From positions 1 through 47,385 of the forward strand of contig NZ_JAJBZM010000001.1 in NCBI RefSeq assembly GCF_020567375.1: a stretch of DNA of 47,385 nt, written 5' to 3'. The position numbers and the translations under genes are program-made. This stretch comes from Janibacter melonis. GTDB taxonomy: Bacteria; Actinomycetota; Actinomycetes; Actinomycetales; Dermatophilaceae. Below the pieces are notes generated by a model that was given only the letters and a program-made list of their open reading frames with translations, was not told the origin of the DNA and did no database searches. This document shows positions 34,558 through 43,267 of the stretch, one piece after another (the stretch's first letter is position 1; each line of letters begins with the position of its first letter).

Positions 34558-35702
34558 ACGCCCATCTCGAGGACGACATCTTCGACGACGACCGGCACCA
34601 CCACTCCCACCGCAGCCGCCGCGACGCATCCCGCGCCCGTCGGCCGAAGCGGCGCGGACGGACCGCCGTCGCGCTGCTCCTGGCGGTCGCCGTCATCGCC
34701 GGCGGCGGGTACCTCGCCTTCGGCTCGCTACGCGGCATCGTCCCCTCCTTCGGCTCCGAGGCCGTCGAGGACTTCGCCGGCCCCGGCGCCGGGCAGGTCG
34801 AGATCACCGTCGAGGAGGGCGCGACCGGCTCCGACATCGGGTCGGCGCTCGAGGAGGCCGGGGTCGTGAAGTCCTCCGGCGCTTTCGTCCAGGCCGCCGC
34901 GGCCGAGCCCGACAAGGCCGCGAAGATCCAGCCCGGCACCTACGAGCTGAAGAAGGAGATGAAGGCCTCCGACGCCTTCACCTGGCTCGCCGACAACGCC
35001 AACCGCGTCGCCCAGGGCGTGACCATCCCCGAGGGTCTATGGGCGGTCGAGATCTACGAGCGCCTGTCCAAGGCGACGAAGATCCCCGTCGCCCGCTACG
35101 AGGCCGCGGCGACGTCGGAGCAGCTGAAGCTCCCGACGGAGGCCGGCGGCTCGATCGAGGGCTGGCTCTTCCCCTCGACCTACGAGTTCCCCAAGGACTC
35201 CACCCCCGTCCAGCAGCTCGACACGATGATCGCCAAGACCCAGGAGGAGCTGCAGAAGGCCGATGTGCCGCGCGCCCGCTGGGAGCGCACGCTCACCGTC
35301 GCCTCGATCGTCGAGGGCGAGTCCGGTGCCGCGGACCGCGGCAAGGTCGCCCGCGTCGTCGAGAACCGCCTGGCCGACCCCACCGGGCCGACCGTCGGCA
35401 TGCTCCAGATGGACAGCACGATCCACTACCTGCTGAAGAAGCGCGGCACGATCACGACGTCGGACAAGGAGCGCGAGTCCGACAGCCCGTACAACACGTA
35501 CAAGAACAAGGGGCTGCCCCCCGGCCCGATCAACAACCCGGGCGCCGCGGCCATCGAGGCCGCCGCCGACCCGGAGCCGGGGAAGTGGATCTTCTTCGTC
35601 ACCGTCGACCCCGACACGGGCGAGACGAAGTTCGCCACGACGACCGCGCAGCACGAGCGCAACGTCCAGGAGTTCTGCCGCAACACGGGCAGCTGCGAGT
35701 GA
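34554..35702 (+). CDS. mltG: Endolytic murein transglycosylase MltG (YceG-like)
   Basis: This 382-residue membrane-anchored protein has a cytoplasmic His/Arg/Asp-rich N-terminus (about 1-38), one membrane helix (about 39-57), a LysM-like region and the YceG lytic domain. The catalytic segment is TVASIVEGESG with E254 as the probable catalytic Glu, and SPYNTYKNKGLPPGPINNPG is the family signature. MltG cuts nascent peptidoglycan strands near the membrane. The ATG overlaps the ruvX stop, with AAGGA at 34540-34544. The order alaS-ruvX-mltG-aroE is widespread in actinobacteria. Confidence 0.95.
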   Translation: MNAHLEDDIFDDDRHHHSHRSRRDASRARRPKRRGRTAVALLLAVAVIAGGGYLAFGSLRGIVPSFGSEAVEDFAGPGAGQVEITVEEGATGSDIGSALEEAGVVKSSGAFVQAAAAEPDKAAKIQPGTYELKKEMKASDAFTWLADNANRVAQGVTIPEGLWAVEIYERLSKATKIPVARYEAAATSEQLKLPTEAGGSIEGWLFPSTYEFPKDSTPVQQLDTMIAKTQEELQKADVPRARWERTLTVASIVEGESGAADRGKVARVVENRLADPTGPTVGMLQMDSTIHYLLKKRGTITTSDKERESDSPYNTYKNKGLPPGPINNPGAAAIEAAADPEPGKWIFFVTVDPDTGETKFATTTAQHERNVQEFCRNTGSCE

Positions 35703-36577
35703 CGCGGCCGGTGACCCGGCGGGCGGCGGTCCTCGGCTCGCCGGTCTCGCACTCGCTCTCACCGGCGCTGCACCACGCGGCCTACGCGGCGCTCGGCCTC
35801 GACGACTGGGCCTACGAGCGGCACGAGGTCGACGAAGGGGGGCTCGCCCCCTTCGTCGCGAGCCTCGACCCGTCGTGGGCCGGGCTGAGCCTGACGATGC
35901 CGCTCAAGGTCGCCGCCTTCGACGTCGCGACCGAGGTGAGCCCGCTCGCCCGGGCCACCGGCGCGATCAACACCCTCGTGCGCACGCAGACTGGGTGGTC
36001 GGGTGACAACACCGACGTGCACGGCGTCGTCGCCGCGCTGCGCGAAGGGGGAGCCGCCGGCGCACGCAGGGCCCGGGTCCTCGGCGCCGGGGCGACCGCT
36101 CGCTCGGCCCTCGCGGCCCTGCAGGAGCTCGGCGTGCAGGAGGTCATGGTCGCCGCCCGCGACGAGATGAAGGCCGCCCGTCTCGTCCGCAGCATGGATC
36201 TCGACGTGCTCGTCGAGATCCGTGGCCTCGACACCTGGGTCTACGACTGGCCACCGGCCGACGTCGTCGTGAGCACCCTGCCCGGGGGACCGGCGAACGA
36301 GGCGGCCGCGTCTGTCGTCACGGGGGCCGGCCGCGATCACGAGCGCCGCGGCCGGGTCAGCGAGATCGCCGACGGCGTCCTCCTCGACGTCGTCTACGCC
36401 GACTGGCCGACCCCCCTCGCCCGGGCGGCGGCGCGGGGAGGAGCCACGGTCGTGCCCGGCACCCGCATGCTCCTGCACCAGGCCGCCCGCCAGGTCGAGC
36501 TCATGACCGGCCGGTCGGTCGACGACGACGTCCTCGCCGCGATGTCGGCCGCGCTGCCCCCGCTGCCCCCCACCTGA
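35699..36577 (+). CDS. aroE: Shikimate dehydrogenase
   Basis: This 292-residue enzyme reduces 3-dehydroshikimate to shikimate with NADPH. The substrate motif is [14 protein letters not shown]. The catalytic Lys is K70 in LSLTMPLK and the Asp is D106 in GDNTDVHG. The cofactor loop is [11 protein letters not shown]. The segment before K70 reads SLT rather than the NVT of the E. coli enzyme. The GTG at 35699 overlaps the mltG stop; a GTG at 35711 is the alternative start. Confidence 0.94.
   Translation: MTRPVTRRAAVLGSPVSHSLSPALHHAAYAALGLDDWAYERHEVDEGGLAPFVASLDPSWAGLSLTMPLKVAAFDVATEVSPLARATGAINTLVRTQTGWSGDNTDVHGVVAALREGGAAGARRARVLGAGATARSALAALQELGVQEVMVAARDEMKAARLVRSMDLDVLVEIRGLDTWVYDWPPADVVVSTLPGGPANEAAASVVTGAGRDHERRGRVSEIADGVLLDVVYADWPTPLARAAARGGATVVPGTRMLLHQAARQVELMTGRSVDDDVLAAMSAALPPLPPT
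35831..35857. repeat. Perfect 11-bp inverted repeat inside aroE containing paired CGAAGGGG octamers
   Basis: GACGAAGGGGG on the left mirrors CCCCCTTCGTC on the right, separated by GCTCG. It contains the octamer in both orientations (35833-35840 and 35848-35855). It lies inside the coding region, so selection for DNA or RNA structure would act against codon choice. Confidence 0.75.
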
Positions 36578-36593
36578 CGGACACGTGCGCGGA

Positions 36594-36611
36594 GCACCCC
36601 GCACCGGGTGC
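36594..36611. promoter_or_regulatory. 6-bp inverted repeat next to the aroC promoter
   Basis: GCACCC (36594-36599) mirrors GGGTGC (36606-36611) around six bases and touches the GAGGAT box. It could be an operator or a weak terminator after aroE. Confidence 0.35.
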
Positions 36612-36617
36612 GAGGAT
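36612..36617 (+). promoter_or_regulatory. Putative -10 box (GAGGAT) for leaderless aroC
   Basis: GAGGAT ends 7 nt before the aroC ATG and fits GANNNT, a weaker variant of TANNNT. Confidence 0.4.
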
Positions 36618-36624
36618 TGGCCCC

Positions 36625-37866
36625 ATGCTGCGTTGGTTGACCGCTGGTGAGTCGCACGGGCAGGCGCTCGTCGCGACCCTCGAAGGACTGCCCGCCGGCG
36701 TCGAGGTGACCACCTCCGACGTCGCCGGTGCGCTCGCCCGTCGACGCCTGGGCTACGGCCGGGGCGCGCGGATGAAGTTCGAGCAGGACGAGGTGACCTT
36801 CCTCGGCGGCGTGCGCCACGGGTCGAGCATCGGCTCCCCGGTCGCCGTGATGATCGGCAACACCGAGTGGCCCAAGTGGCAGACGGTGATGAGCGCCGAC
36901 CCGGTCGCGGCCGACGCCCTCGCCGCCTCCGACGACATCGGTGCCGAGAAGGAGATCGCGCGCAACAAGCCGCTGACGCGCCCTCGGCCCGGTCACGCCG
37001 ATCTCGTCGGGATGCAGAAGTACGGCGTCGACGACGCCCGCACGATCCTCGAGCGCGCCTCCGCCCGCGAGACGGCCGCACGCGTCGCCCTCGGCGAGAT
37101 CGCCGAGCGCTTCCTCGAGCAGGCCTACGGCATCCGCCTCGTCGCGCACACCGTCGCCATCGGCGAGGCGTCCGTGCCGCAGGACGCCGACCTGCCGACC
37201 CCCGACGACACGGCCGCGCTCGACGCGAGCCCGGTCCGCTCGCTCTCGCGCCCCGGCACCGACGCGATGGTCGCCGAGATCGAGGCGGCCAAGAAGGACG
37301 GCGACACCCTCGGCGGCGTCGTCGAGGTCCTCGCCTACGGCCTGCCGCCGGGCCTGGGCAGCCACGTCCACTGGGACCGCCGTCTCGACGCCCGGCTGGC
37401 CTCCGCCCTCATGGGCATCCAGGCGATCAAGGGCGTCGAGGTCGGCGACGGCTTCACGACCGCCCGTCGCCGCGGCTCGGCGGCGCACGACGAGATCGTG
37501 CGCGGCGAGGACGGCGTCATCCGTCGCCGGACCGGCCGTGCAGGCGGGACCGAAGGGGGCATGAGCACCGGCGAGGAGCTGCGCGTGCGAGCCGCGATGA
37601 AGCCGATCAGCACCGTGCCCCGCGCGCTGCAGACCGTCGACGTCACCTCCGGCGACTCCGCGACGGCGATCCACCAGCGCTCCGACGTGTGCGCCGTGCC
37701 CGCCGCCGGCGTCGTCGCCCAGGCGATGGTCGCCCTCGTCCTCGCCCAGGCCTGCCTGGAGAAGTTCGGCGGCGACTCGCTCGCCGAGACCTCGCGCAAC
37801 CACCGCGCCTACCTCGACTCGATCCCCGAGCTCATGCGCTCGTGGGACGAGCAGGACGCGCTGTGA
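36625..37866 (+). CDS. aroC: Chorismate synthase
   Basis: This 413-residue FMN-dependent enzyme makes chorismate from EPSP. It starts [21 protein letters not shown], with the conserved GESHG, and has the family signatures GYGRGARM and RPRPGHADL, followed by [12 protein letters not shown]. The C-terminal [13 protein letters not shown] segment is also typical. The ATG follows a putative -10 box by 7 nt, so it may start a new transcript 47 nt after aroE. aroK overlaps its stop (GTGA). Confidence 0.97.
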   Translation: MLRWLTAGESHGQALVATLEGLPAGVEVTTSDVAGALARRRLGYGRGARMKFEQDEVTFLGGVRHGSSIGSPVAVMIGNTEWPKWQTVMSADPVAADALAASDDIGAEKEIARNKPLTRPRPGHADLVGMQKYGVDDARTILERASARETAARVALGEIAERFLEQAYGIRLVAHTVAIGEASVPQDADLPTPDDTAALDASPVRSLSRPGTDAMVAEIEAAKKDGDTLGGVVEVLAYGLPPGLGSHVHWDRRLDARLASALMGIQAIKGVEVGDGFTTARRRGSAAHDEIVRGEDGVIRRRTGRAGGTEGGMSTGEELRVRAAMKPISTVPRALQTVDVTSGDSATAIHQRSDVCAVPAAGVVAQAMVALVLAQACLEKFGGDSLAETSRNHRAYLDSIPELMRSWDEQDAL

Positions 37867-38402
37867 GCGCCGTGAGCACGGCCCCGCTCGTCGTCCTCGT
37901 CGGCCCTCCCGGGGTCGGCAAGTCCACCGTCGCCGCGCTCCTCGCCGAGCGCGTCGGCGCCCCACTGCGCGACAGCGACGCCGACGTGGAGGCGGCCGCC
38001 GGCCGCCCGATCGCCGACATCTTCGTCGAGGAGGGCGAGGAGTACTTCCGCGGTCTCGAGACCGCTGCGGCCGCCGCGGCCCTCGCCGAGCCCGGCGCCG
38101 TCGTCTGCCTCGGGGGAGGGGCGGTCATGACCCCGGCGGTCGACGAGGCCGTCTCCGCCGCCGCGTCGGCCGGCGCGCGGGTCGTCATGCTCGACGTCGG
38201 CATCGCCGACGCCGCGCGGCGCATCGGCCTCAACCAGTCGCGTCCGCTCCTCGCCATCAACCCCCGCGCCTCCTGGATCGCCATGATGGAGACGCGTCGA
38301 CCCACGTACGAGCGGCTCGCGACCGATGTCGTCGACACCGCCGGCCGCGACGTCGACAGCGTCGTCGCCGAGGTCGAGGCCCTCGTGCGAGACGCGTCGT
38401 GA
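37863..38402 (+). CDS. aroK: Shikimate kinase
   Basis: The 179-residue P-loop kinase phosphorylates shikimate at O3. Walker A is GPPGVGKST from residue 14 (K20). The shikimate-binding DSDADVE follows, with the [13 protein letters not shown] segment and the CLGGGAVM glycine-rich loop; the lid carries RPLL and the RRPTYERLA segment. The GTG at 37863 overlaps the aroC stop; a GTG at 37872 is an alternative. Confidence 0.95.
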   Translation: MSAVSTAPLVVLVGPPGVGKSTVAALLAERVGAPLRDSDADVEAAAGRPIADIFVEEGEEYFRGLETAAAAAALAEPGAVVCLGGGAVMTPAVDEAVSAAASAGARVVMLDVGIADAARRIGLNQSRPLLAINPRASWIAMMETRRPTYERLATDVVDTAGRDVDSVVAEVEALVRDAS

Positions 38403-39469
38403 GCGTCACGACGATCCCCGTCGGCCAGGACTACGACGTCCTCGTCGGCCACGGCGTGAGCGACCAGGTCGCCGGCCTCGTGCCGAAGGGGGCGCGGCGC
38501 GCCCTCGTCGTCTACCCGGAGCCGCTCGCCGAGCTCGCCGGACCGGTGATCTCCTCCCTTCGCTCCCTCGGGCTCGAGGTGCTGCCCGCCGCCGTCCCGG
38601 ACGCCGAGGCGGCCAAGGACATCTCGGTGGCGGCCCGGCTGTGGTCGCTCATGGGCGAGGCCGAGATGACCCGGACCGACGTCGTCGTCGGCGTCGGCGG
38701 TGGCAGCGTCACCGACCTCGCGGGCTTCGTCGCCGCCACGTGGCTGCGCGGCGTGCCGGTGATCCACGTGCCGACGACCGTCCTCGGCATGGTCGACGCC
38801 GCCGTCGGCGGCAAGACCGGGGTCAACACCCCCGAGGGCAAGAACCTCGTCGGTGCCTTCCACCTGCCCGTCGGGGTCCTGTGCGACCTCGACACCCTGC
38901 GGACCCTGCCGCCGGCCGACCTGAGCGCCGGTCTCGCGGAGGCGGTCAAGGGCGGCTTCATCGCCGACCCGCGCATCCTCGAGCTCGTCGAGGCCGACCC
39001 GGTCGACGTCGTCGACCCGAGCTCGGCGCGGCTGCGCGAGGTCGTCGAGCGCAAGATCGCGGTCAAGGCGCGGGTCGTCGCCGCGGACCTGCGGGAGTCG
39101 CACCTGCGCGAGATCCTCAACTACGGGCACACCCTCGGCCACGCGATCGAGCACCACGAGCACTACCGGATGCGCCACGGCGAGGCCGTGGCCGTCGGCA
39201 TGGTCTTCGCCGCCGAGCTCGCGCACCGCAGCGGTCTGCTCGACGCCGTGGTGCTCGCGCGCCACCGCGAGGTGCTCACGTCGCTCGACCTGCCGACCGG
39301 GTACGACGGGGCGACCTTCGACGAGCTGCACGCGGCGATGCGTCGTGACAAGAAGACGCGGGGAGCGACCCTGCGCTTCGTCGTGCTCGACGCGCTCGCG
39401 AGCCCGACGCGTCTCGAGGGGCCCTCGGAGCAGCTGCTGCGCGAGGCCTACGCCGCGATCTCCGGCTGA
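38399..39469 (+). CDS. aroB: 3-Dehydroquinate synthase
   Basis: The 356-residue zinc- and NAD-dependent enzyme converts DAHP to 3-dehydroquinate. It has the NAD-binding GVGGGSVTDLAGF segment, then VPTTVLGMVDAAVGGKTGVN, the metal ligand Glu in GLAEAVKGGF, and the histidines in LNYGHTLGHAIEHH. The GTG overlaps the aroK stop (GTGA). It ends 2 nt from the convergent response-regulator stop. No aroD follows it, unlike the order in many relatives. Confidence 0.96.
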   Translation: MSVTTIPVGQDYDVLVGHGVSDQVAGLVPKGARRALVVYPEPLAELAGPVISSLRSLGLEVLPAAVPDAEAAKDISVAARLWSLMGEAEMTRTDVVVGVGGGSVTDLAGFVAATWLRGVPVIHVPTTVLGMVDAAVGGKTGVNTPEGKNLVGAFHLPVGVLCDLDTLRTLPPADLSAGLAEAVKGGFIADPRILELVEADPVDVVDPSSARLREVVERKIAVKARVVAADLRESHLREILNYGHTLGHAIEHHEHYRMRHGEAVAVGMVFAAELAHRSGLLDAVVLARHREVLTSLDLPTGYDGATFDELHAAMRRDKKTRGATLRFVVLDALASPTRLEGPSEQLLREAYAAISG

Positions 39470-39471
39470 CC

Positions 39472-40143
39472 TCAGACCCGGTCGTCGCCGGCGTCGCGGA
39501 CGACGAGCGCGACCTGCACGCGGTTCTCGACGTCGAGCTTGGTGAAGATCCGCCCGACGTGCGACTTCACGGTGGGCACGGAGAGGTAGAGCTGCTGCGA
39601 GATCTCGGTGTTCGACAGTCCCCGCGCGACCGCGCGGGCCACGTCGAGCTCGCGCTCGGTGAGCCGGCCCAGCTGCTCGCGGGCCCGGTCGCGCACCGGG
39701 CCCTGGCCCTCGCCGTCGGTCACCGCCGCGATGAGCTGGGCCGTGACCGTGGGCGAGAGGGTGGGCTCGCCCCGCGCGACGGAGTGGATCGCGGCGACGA
39801 GCGCGTCGGGGCGGGTGTCTTTGAGCAGGAAGCCGGCCGCCCCGACCTGCAGCGCCCGCAGGACGAGCTCGTCGGCGTCGAAGGTCGTGAGGACGAGCAC
39901 CCGCGGCGGACGGGGTCGGGCGAGCAGGGCCTGCGTCGCCGCGATGCCGTCCATCCGCGGCATGCGGATGTCCATGAGCACGACGTCGGGCTCGTGCCGG
40001 GGCACGACCTCGAGCGCCTCGAGCCCGTCGGCGGCCTCGGCGACGACCTCGACGCCCTGGCTGCCGCCGACCATGAGGGTGAGACCGGCGCGCACGAGCG
40101 GGTCGTCGTCGACGACGACGACGCGGACCACCTCGCTGCTCAT
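39472..40143 (-). CDS. NarL/LuxR-family response regulator
   Basis: This 223-residue two-domain regulator has a receiver domain (about 5-120) with the acidic pocket D12-D13, the phosphoacceptor D58 in VVLMDIRMP and the Lys in FLLKDT. The LuxR-type HTH spans about 152-215 (LTERELDVARAVARGLSNTE, then KSHVGRIFTKLDV). Its ATG overlaps the stop of the histidine kinase gene (ATGA), so the pair is co-translated. The divergent ABC exporter and the palindrome 41438-41451 are its likely targets. Confidence 0.94.
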   Translation of the reverse strand: MSSEVVRVVVVDDDPLVRAGLTLMVGGSQGVEVVAEAADGLEALEVVPRHEPDVVLMDIRMPRMDGIAATQALLARPRPPRVLVLTTFDADELVLRALQVGAAGFLLKDTRPDALVAAIHSVARGEPTLSPTVTAQLIAAVTDGEGQGPVRDRAREQLGRLTERELDVARAVARGLSNTEISQQLYLSVPTVKSHVGRIFTKLDVENRVQVALVVRDAGDDRV

Positions 40144-41369
40144 GCCGGCCACGGCAGCCGGACCTCGAGCGCGAAGCCGCCGCCGGGGCGGGCGCCCGCG
40201 CGGGCGCTGCCGCCGAGCAGCTCGGCCCGCTCGCGGATGCCGAGCAGGCCCAGGCCCGAGGGGGTGCCGGACGGGGGAGGGCTCGCCGGGGCGATGTTGA
40301 CGACGCTCACGAGGACATCCTCCCCGGGCGTGACGTCGACGCGCGCGACGGTCGGCGCGCCGGGGGCGTGCTTGCGCACGTTCGTCAGCCCCTCCTGGAC
40401 GACGCGGTAGGCGGCCCGGGAGACCTCCTCGGGCACCTGGGCGACGAGGGTGTCGTCGTGCGCCCGTCCGCCGAGGGGGAGCACGAGGTCGACCGGGCCG
40501 TGCTCGCGCGCGTCGGCGACGAGCGCGTCGAGGACTGCGAGGGTCGGCTGCGGCGGCTCCTTCTCGGCGGCCCCGACGCCGGGGTCGCCGTCGCGGAGCA
40601 CCCCGAGCACCGATCGCAGGTCGCGCATCGCGGCGCGCGAGCCGTCCTCGATGACGCGCGCGGCGTCCCTCACCTGGTCGGGGGTGAGGTCGGTGCGCGA
40701 GGCGAGGGCGCCGGCGTGCATCGTCACGACGGAGATGCGATGGGCGAGCACGTCGTGCATCTCGCGGGCGATCCGGTTGCGCTCGCCCGTGCGCGCCTGC
40801 TCCTCGCGGGCGTGCTGGGCGCGCTCGGCGGCCTCGGCCCGGGCGAGCAGCGAGCCGACGAGCTCGCGGCGTGCGCCGATGTAGAAGCCGATCGCGACGA
40901 AGAGCGCGGTGATGACGAGGCTGAGTGCCACGTACACGAGCAGCGGCATGCCGAGCTCGGTGCTGCTGAAGAAGGCCTCGAAGACGAAGGTCGCCAGACC
41001 CGTGGGCGCGAGGACGACGACGACCTCGCGCCACCGACGCCGGGTCGCCAGCGACATGAGCGCGAGCATCGCGGGACCGGCGGCAACGGTGGAGAAGACC
41101 GAGACGAGCGAGAGGACGAGCGCGACGGCGACAGGCCAGCGCCGGCGGAAGAGGACGAGCGGGGCGGTGAGGACGCCGACGACGAGGTCGAGCCAGAGCC
41201 GGGCGTCGTTCGCGGGGTCCCACGTCCAGGTCCCGTCGGGGAGGGTGCGGCCGAGCTCGCTGACCTGGATCGCGAAGAGGACGATCGAGGTGATGCCGAC
41301 GACGGCCAGGCGCCACGTATGGCCCCACCACGAGATGCGGGGCTGCTGGACGGGCGCGGGTCTGGGCAC
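40140..41369 (-). CDS. NarL-type (HisKA_3) sensor histidine kinase
   Basis: This 409-residue protein has several N-terminal membrane helices (about 18-160) and no large extracellular domain, so it probably senses in or near the membrane. The dimerisation and phosphotransfer segment is ERNRIAREMHDVLAHRISVV with the phosphorylated H205. The ATPase N-box is VVQEGLTNVRKHAPG and the G-box is GLGLLGIRERAELLGG. It precedes and overlaps the response regulator. The GTG at 41369 follows a TAGGGT box by 7 nt. Confidence 0.94.
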   Translation of the reverse strand: MPRPAPVQQPRISWWGHTWRLAVVGITSIVLFAIQVSELGRTLPDGTWTWDPANDARLWLDLVVGVLTAPLVLFRRRWPVAVALVLSLVSVFSTVAAGPAMLALMSLATRRRWREVVVVLAPTGLATFVFEAFFSSTELGMPLLVYVALSLVITALFVAIGFYIGARRELVGSLLARAEAAERAQHAREEQARTGERNRIAREMHDVLAHRISVVTMHAGALASRTDLTPDQVRDAARVIEDGSRAAMRDLRSVLGVLRDGDPGVGAAEKEPPQPTLAVLDALVADAREHGPVDLVLPLGGRAHDDTLVAQVPEEVSRAAYRVVQEGLTNVRKHAPGAPTVARVDVTPGEDVLVSVVNIAPASPPPSGTPSGLGLLGIRERAELLGGSARAGARPGGGFALEVRLPWPA

Positions 41370-41376
41370 GCGACCA

Positions 41377-41382
41377 ACCCTA
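41377..41382 (-). promoter_or_regulatory. -10 box (TAGGGT) for leaderless two-component operon
   Basis: On the minus strand TAGGGT ends 7 nt before the GTG at 41369. Confidence 0.5.
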
Positions 41383-41437
41383 GGCAGCCCCGACCGTCCG
41401 CGGCAGCGACCCAGGGCTCGGGGCGGGCCGAGCGGGC

Positions 41438-41451
41438 CATACCCAGGTATG
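41438..41451. promoter_or_regulatory. 14-bp palindrome, candidate operator
   Basis: CATACC-CA-GGTATG is a perfect 6-2-6 inverted repeat in the 141-bp gap between the two-component operon and the divergent ABC exporter operon. Its right half contains TATGAC, which could be a -10 box for the ABC genes. NarL-family regulators often bind such inverted repeats, so it is a candidate site for the adjacent regulator. Confidence 0.5.
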
Positions 41452-41510
41452 ACACAGGGTCATCCGTCCGGCCGATGCGCCGGGGGAGGCCGGCGGGCGA
41501 GGGTGGAGCC

Positions 41511-42437
41511 ATGATCCAGATCGAGCACCTCACGAAGCGTTACGGCTCTTTCACCGCCGTCGACGACGTCTCCTTCGCCGTCGAGCCCGGCCGGGTCGTC
41601 GGCTTCCTCGGCCCGAACGGCGCGGGCAAGTCCACGGCGATGCGCATGCTCGTCGGGCTCACGCCCCCCACCTCGGGCCGGGCGCTCGTCCACGGCCGGC
41701 CCTACCGGCTGCTCGAGCAGCCCGGGCGTCACGTCGGCGTCATGCTCGACGCCTCCGCGCAGCACCCCGGCCGCACCGGTCGTGAGGTCATCCGTCTCGC
41801 CGCGATCCAGATGGGCGCGCGCCGCGGGCGGGTCGACGAGGTGCTCGACCTCGTCGGGCTCACCTCGAAGGAGTCCTCGCGCCGGGTGCGCAACTACTCG
41901 CTCGGGATGCGTCAGCGTCTCGGGCTGGCCGCGGCCCTCGTCGGCGAGCCCGAGGTGCTCGTCCTCGACGAGCCGGCCAACGGCCTGGACCCGCAGGGCA
42001 TCCACTGGATGCGCACGCTGCTGCGCGACTTCGCCGACGACGGCGGGACCGTGCTGCTCTCCTCGCACCTGCTGCACGAGGTGCAGGTCATCGCCGACGA
42101 GCTCGTGATGATCGGCCACGGCCGGGTCGTCGCCCAGGGCTCGGTCGAGGAGCTGCTCAGCGGGCGCGGGAGCCGGGTCCGCTCGGCCGACGACGACGCT
42201 CTCGCCGCGGCCCTGCGCGAGCAGGGTCTCGAGGTCACCGCAGCCGCAGGGGGGCTGCAGGTGGCCGGCGAGAGCGAGGTCGTCGGACGGGTGGCCCTGG
42301 CGGCCGGTGTGCCGCTCGTGTCCCTGGCCGCGGCGAGCGAAGGGGCGCTCGAGGAGATCTTCCTCGAGCTCACCTCGGCGCAGGCCCGCTCCGGGCACGA
42401 CCAGGCGGCCCAGGACCGGGCGGAGGTGGCAGCATGA
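41511..42437 (+). CDS. ABC transporter ATP-binding protein
   Basis: The 308-residue ATPase has Walker A GPNGAGKS at residues 34-41, the signature NYSLGMRQRLGLA, and Walker B VLVLDEPANGLDP; the switch His follows in LLSSHLLHEV. The C-terminal 80 residues are the extra domain of drug or lantibiotic exporters. GGTGGAG lies just before the ATG. With the overlapping permease it forms an exporter typical of those controlled by NarL-type two-component systems, such as antibiotic or bacteriocin resistance. The substrate is unknown. Confidence 0.94.
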   Translation: MIQIEHLTKRYGSFTAVDDVSFAVEPGRVVGFLGPNGAGKSTAMRMLVGLTPPTSGRALVHGRPYRLLEQPGRHVGVMLDASAQHPGRTGREVIRLAAIQMGARRGRVDEVLDLVGLTSKESSRRVRNYSLGMRQRLGLAAALVGEPEVLVLDEPANGLDPQGIHWMRTLLRDFADDGGTVLLSSHLLHEVQVIADELVMIGHGRVVAQGSVEELLSGRGSRVRSADDDALAAALREQGLEVTAAAGGLQVAGESEVVGRVALAAGVPLVSLAAASEGALEEIFLELTSAQARSGHDQAAQDRAEVAA

Positions 42438-43156
42438 GCGCCCTCGCCACGACCACCTACGTCGAGCTGCGCAAGATGGTCGACACCCGGGCGGGCCGCT
42501 GGCTGCTCGTCGTCATGGCCGCGGTCGGCGGGGCGGCCGTCGCCGCCGTCGCGATCTGGGGCGATGCGCAGGAGCAGAGCCTGCAGACCTACCTCTCCTT
42601 CGCCGCCCTGCCGCTCGCCCTGCTCCTGCCCGTCCTCGGCATCATGTCCGCGACCCAGGAGTGGACGCAGCGCACGGGTCTGGTGACCTTCACCCTCGAG
42701 CCGCGGCGCGGCCGGGTCGTCCTCGCGAAGTCGCTCGCCGCGCTCGTCCTCGGCGTCGTCGTCCTCGCCGCCGCCGCACTCGCCTGCGCGGTCGCGACGC
42801 TCTTCTCGACCAGCCCGCAGGCGTGGGACCTGCCGGGAGCGATGGCCGGCGGGGTGGTCCTCGCCATGGGGATCTACCTGCTGCAGGGGCTCGCCTTCGG
42901 CATGGTCTTCCTCAGCACGCCGCTGGCGATCGTCGCCTCCTTCGTCCTGCCCACCGTGTGGACGATCGTCTCGACGCTCAACGAGCGCTTCGAGACCGCG
43001 GCGAGCTGGCTCGACCTCAGCCGGGTCACGGAGCCGCTGCTCGCCGGGCAGATGGCCGGTGACGACTGGGGGCGTCTGGCCACCTCGAGCCTGCTGTGGC
43101 TGGGTCTGCCCATGGCGCTCGGCACGTGGCGGGTCCTCACCCGCGAGGTGAAGTAG
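42434..43156 (+). CDS. ABC transporter permease (ABC-2 type)
   Basis: The 240-residue membrane protein has about six helices and no signal peptide. It begins with the cytoplasmic LRKMVDTRAGRWLL segment that is common in ABC-2 permeases. Its ATG overlaps the ATPase stop (ATGA). One such permease would form a homodimer with two ATPase subunits. It ends the operon before the hairpin 43180-43223. Confidence 0.9.
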   Translation: MSALATTTYVELRKMVDTRAGRWLLVVMAAVGGAAVAAVAIWGDAQEQSLQTYLSFAALPLALLLPVLGIMSATQEWTQRTGLVTFTLEPRRGRVVLAKSLAALVLGVVVLAAAALACAVATLFSTSPQAWDLPGAMAGGVVLAMGIYLLQGLAFGMVFLSTPLAIVASFVLPTVWTIVSTLNERFETAASWLDLSRVTEPLLAGQMAGDDWGRLATSSLLWLGLPMALGTWRVLTREVK

Positions 43157-43179
43157 GAGCCGGCCCGGCGCATCGAACC

Positions 43180-43223
43180 ACCCGTGCGCCCGTCGTCCAC
43201 AGGGGGACGGCGGGCGCACGGGT
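43180..43223. terminator. Bidirectional terminator hairpin
   Basis: Bases 43180-43198 pair with 43205-43223 over 19 positions with one G:T pair and no mismatch, around ACAGGG. It lies between the convergent permease and glutamate-synthase-like genes. Confidence 0.85.
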
Positions 43224-43267
43224 CTGCCGACGGGAGTCTGCGCGGGGTGGCCCGGCGCGGCGCCAGG

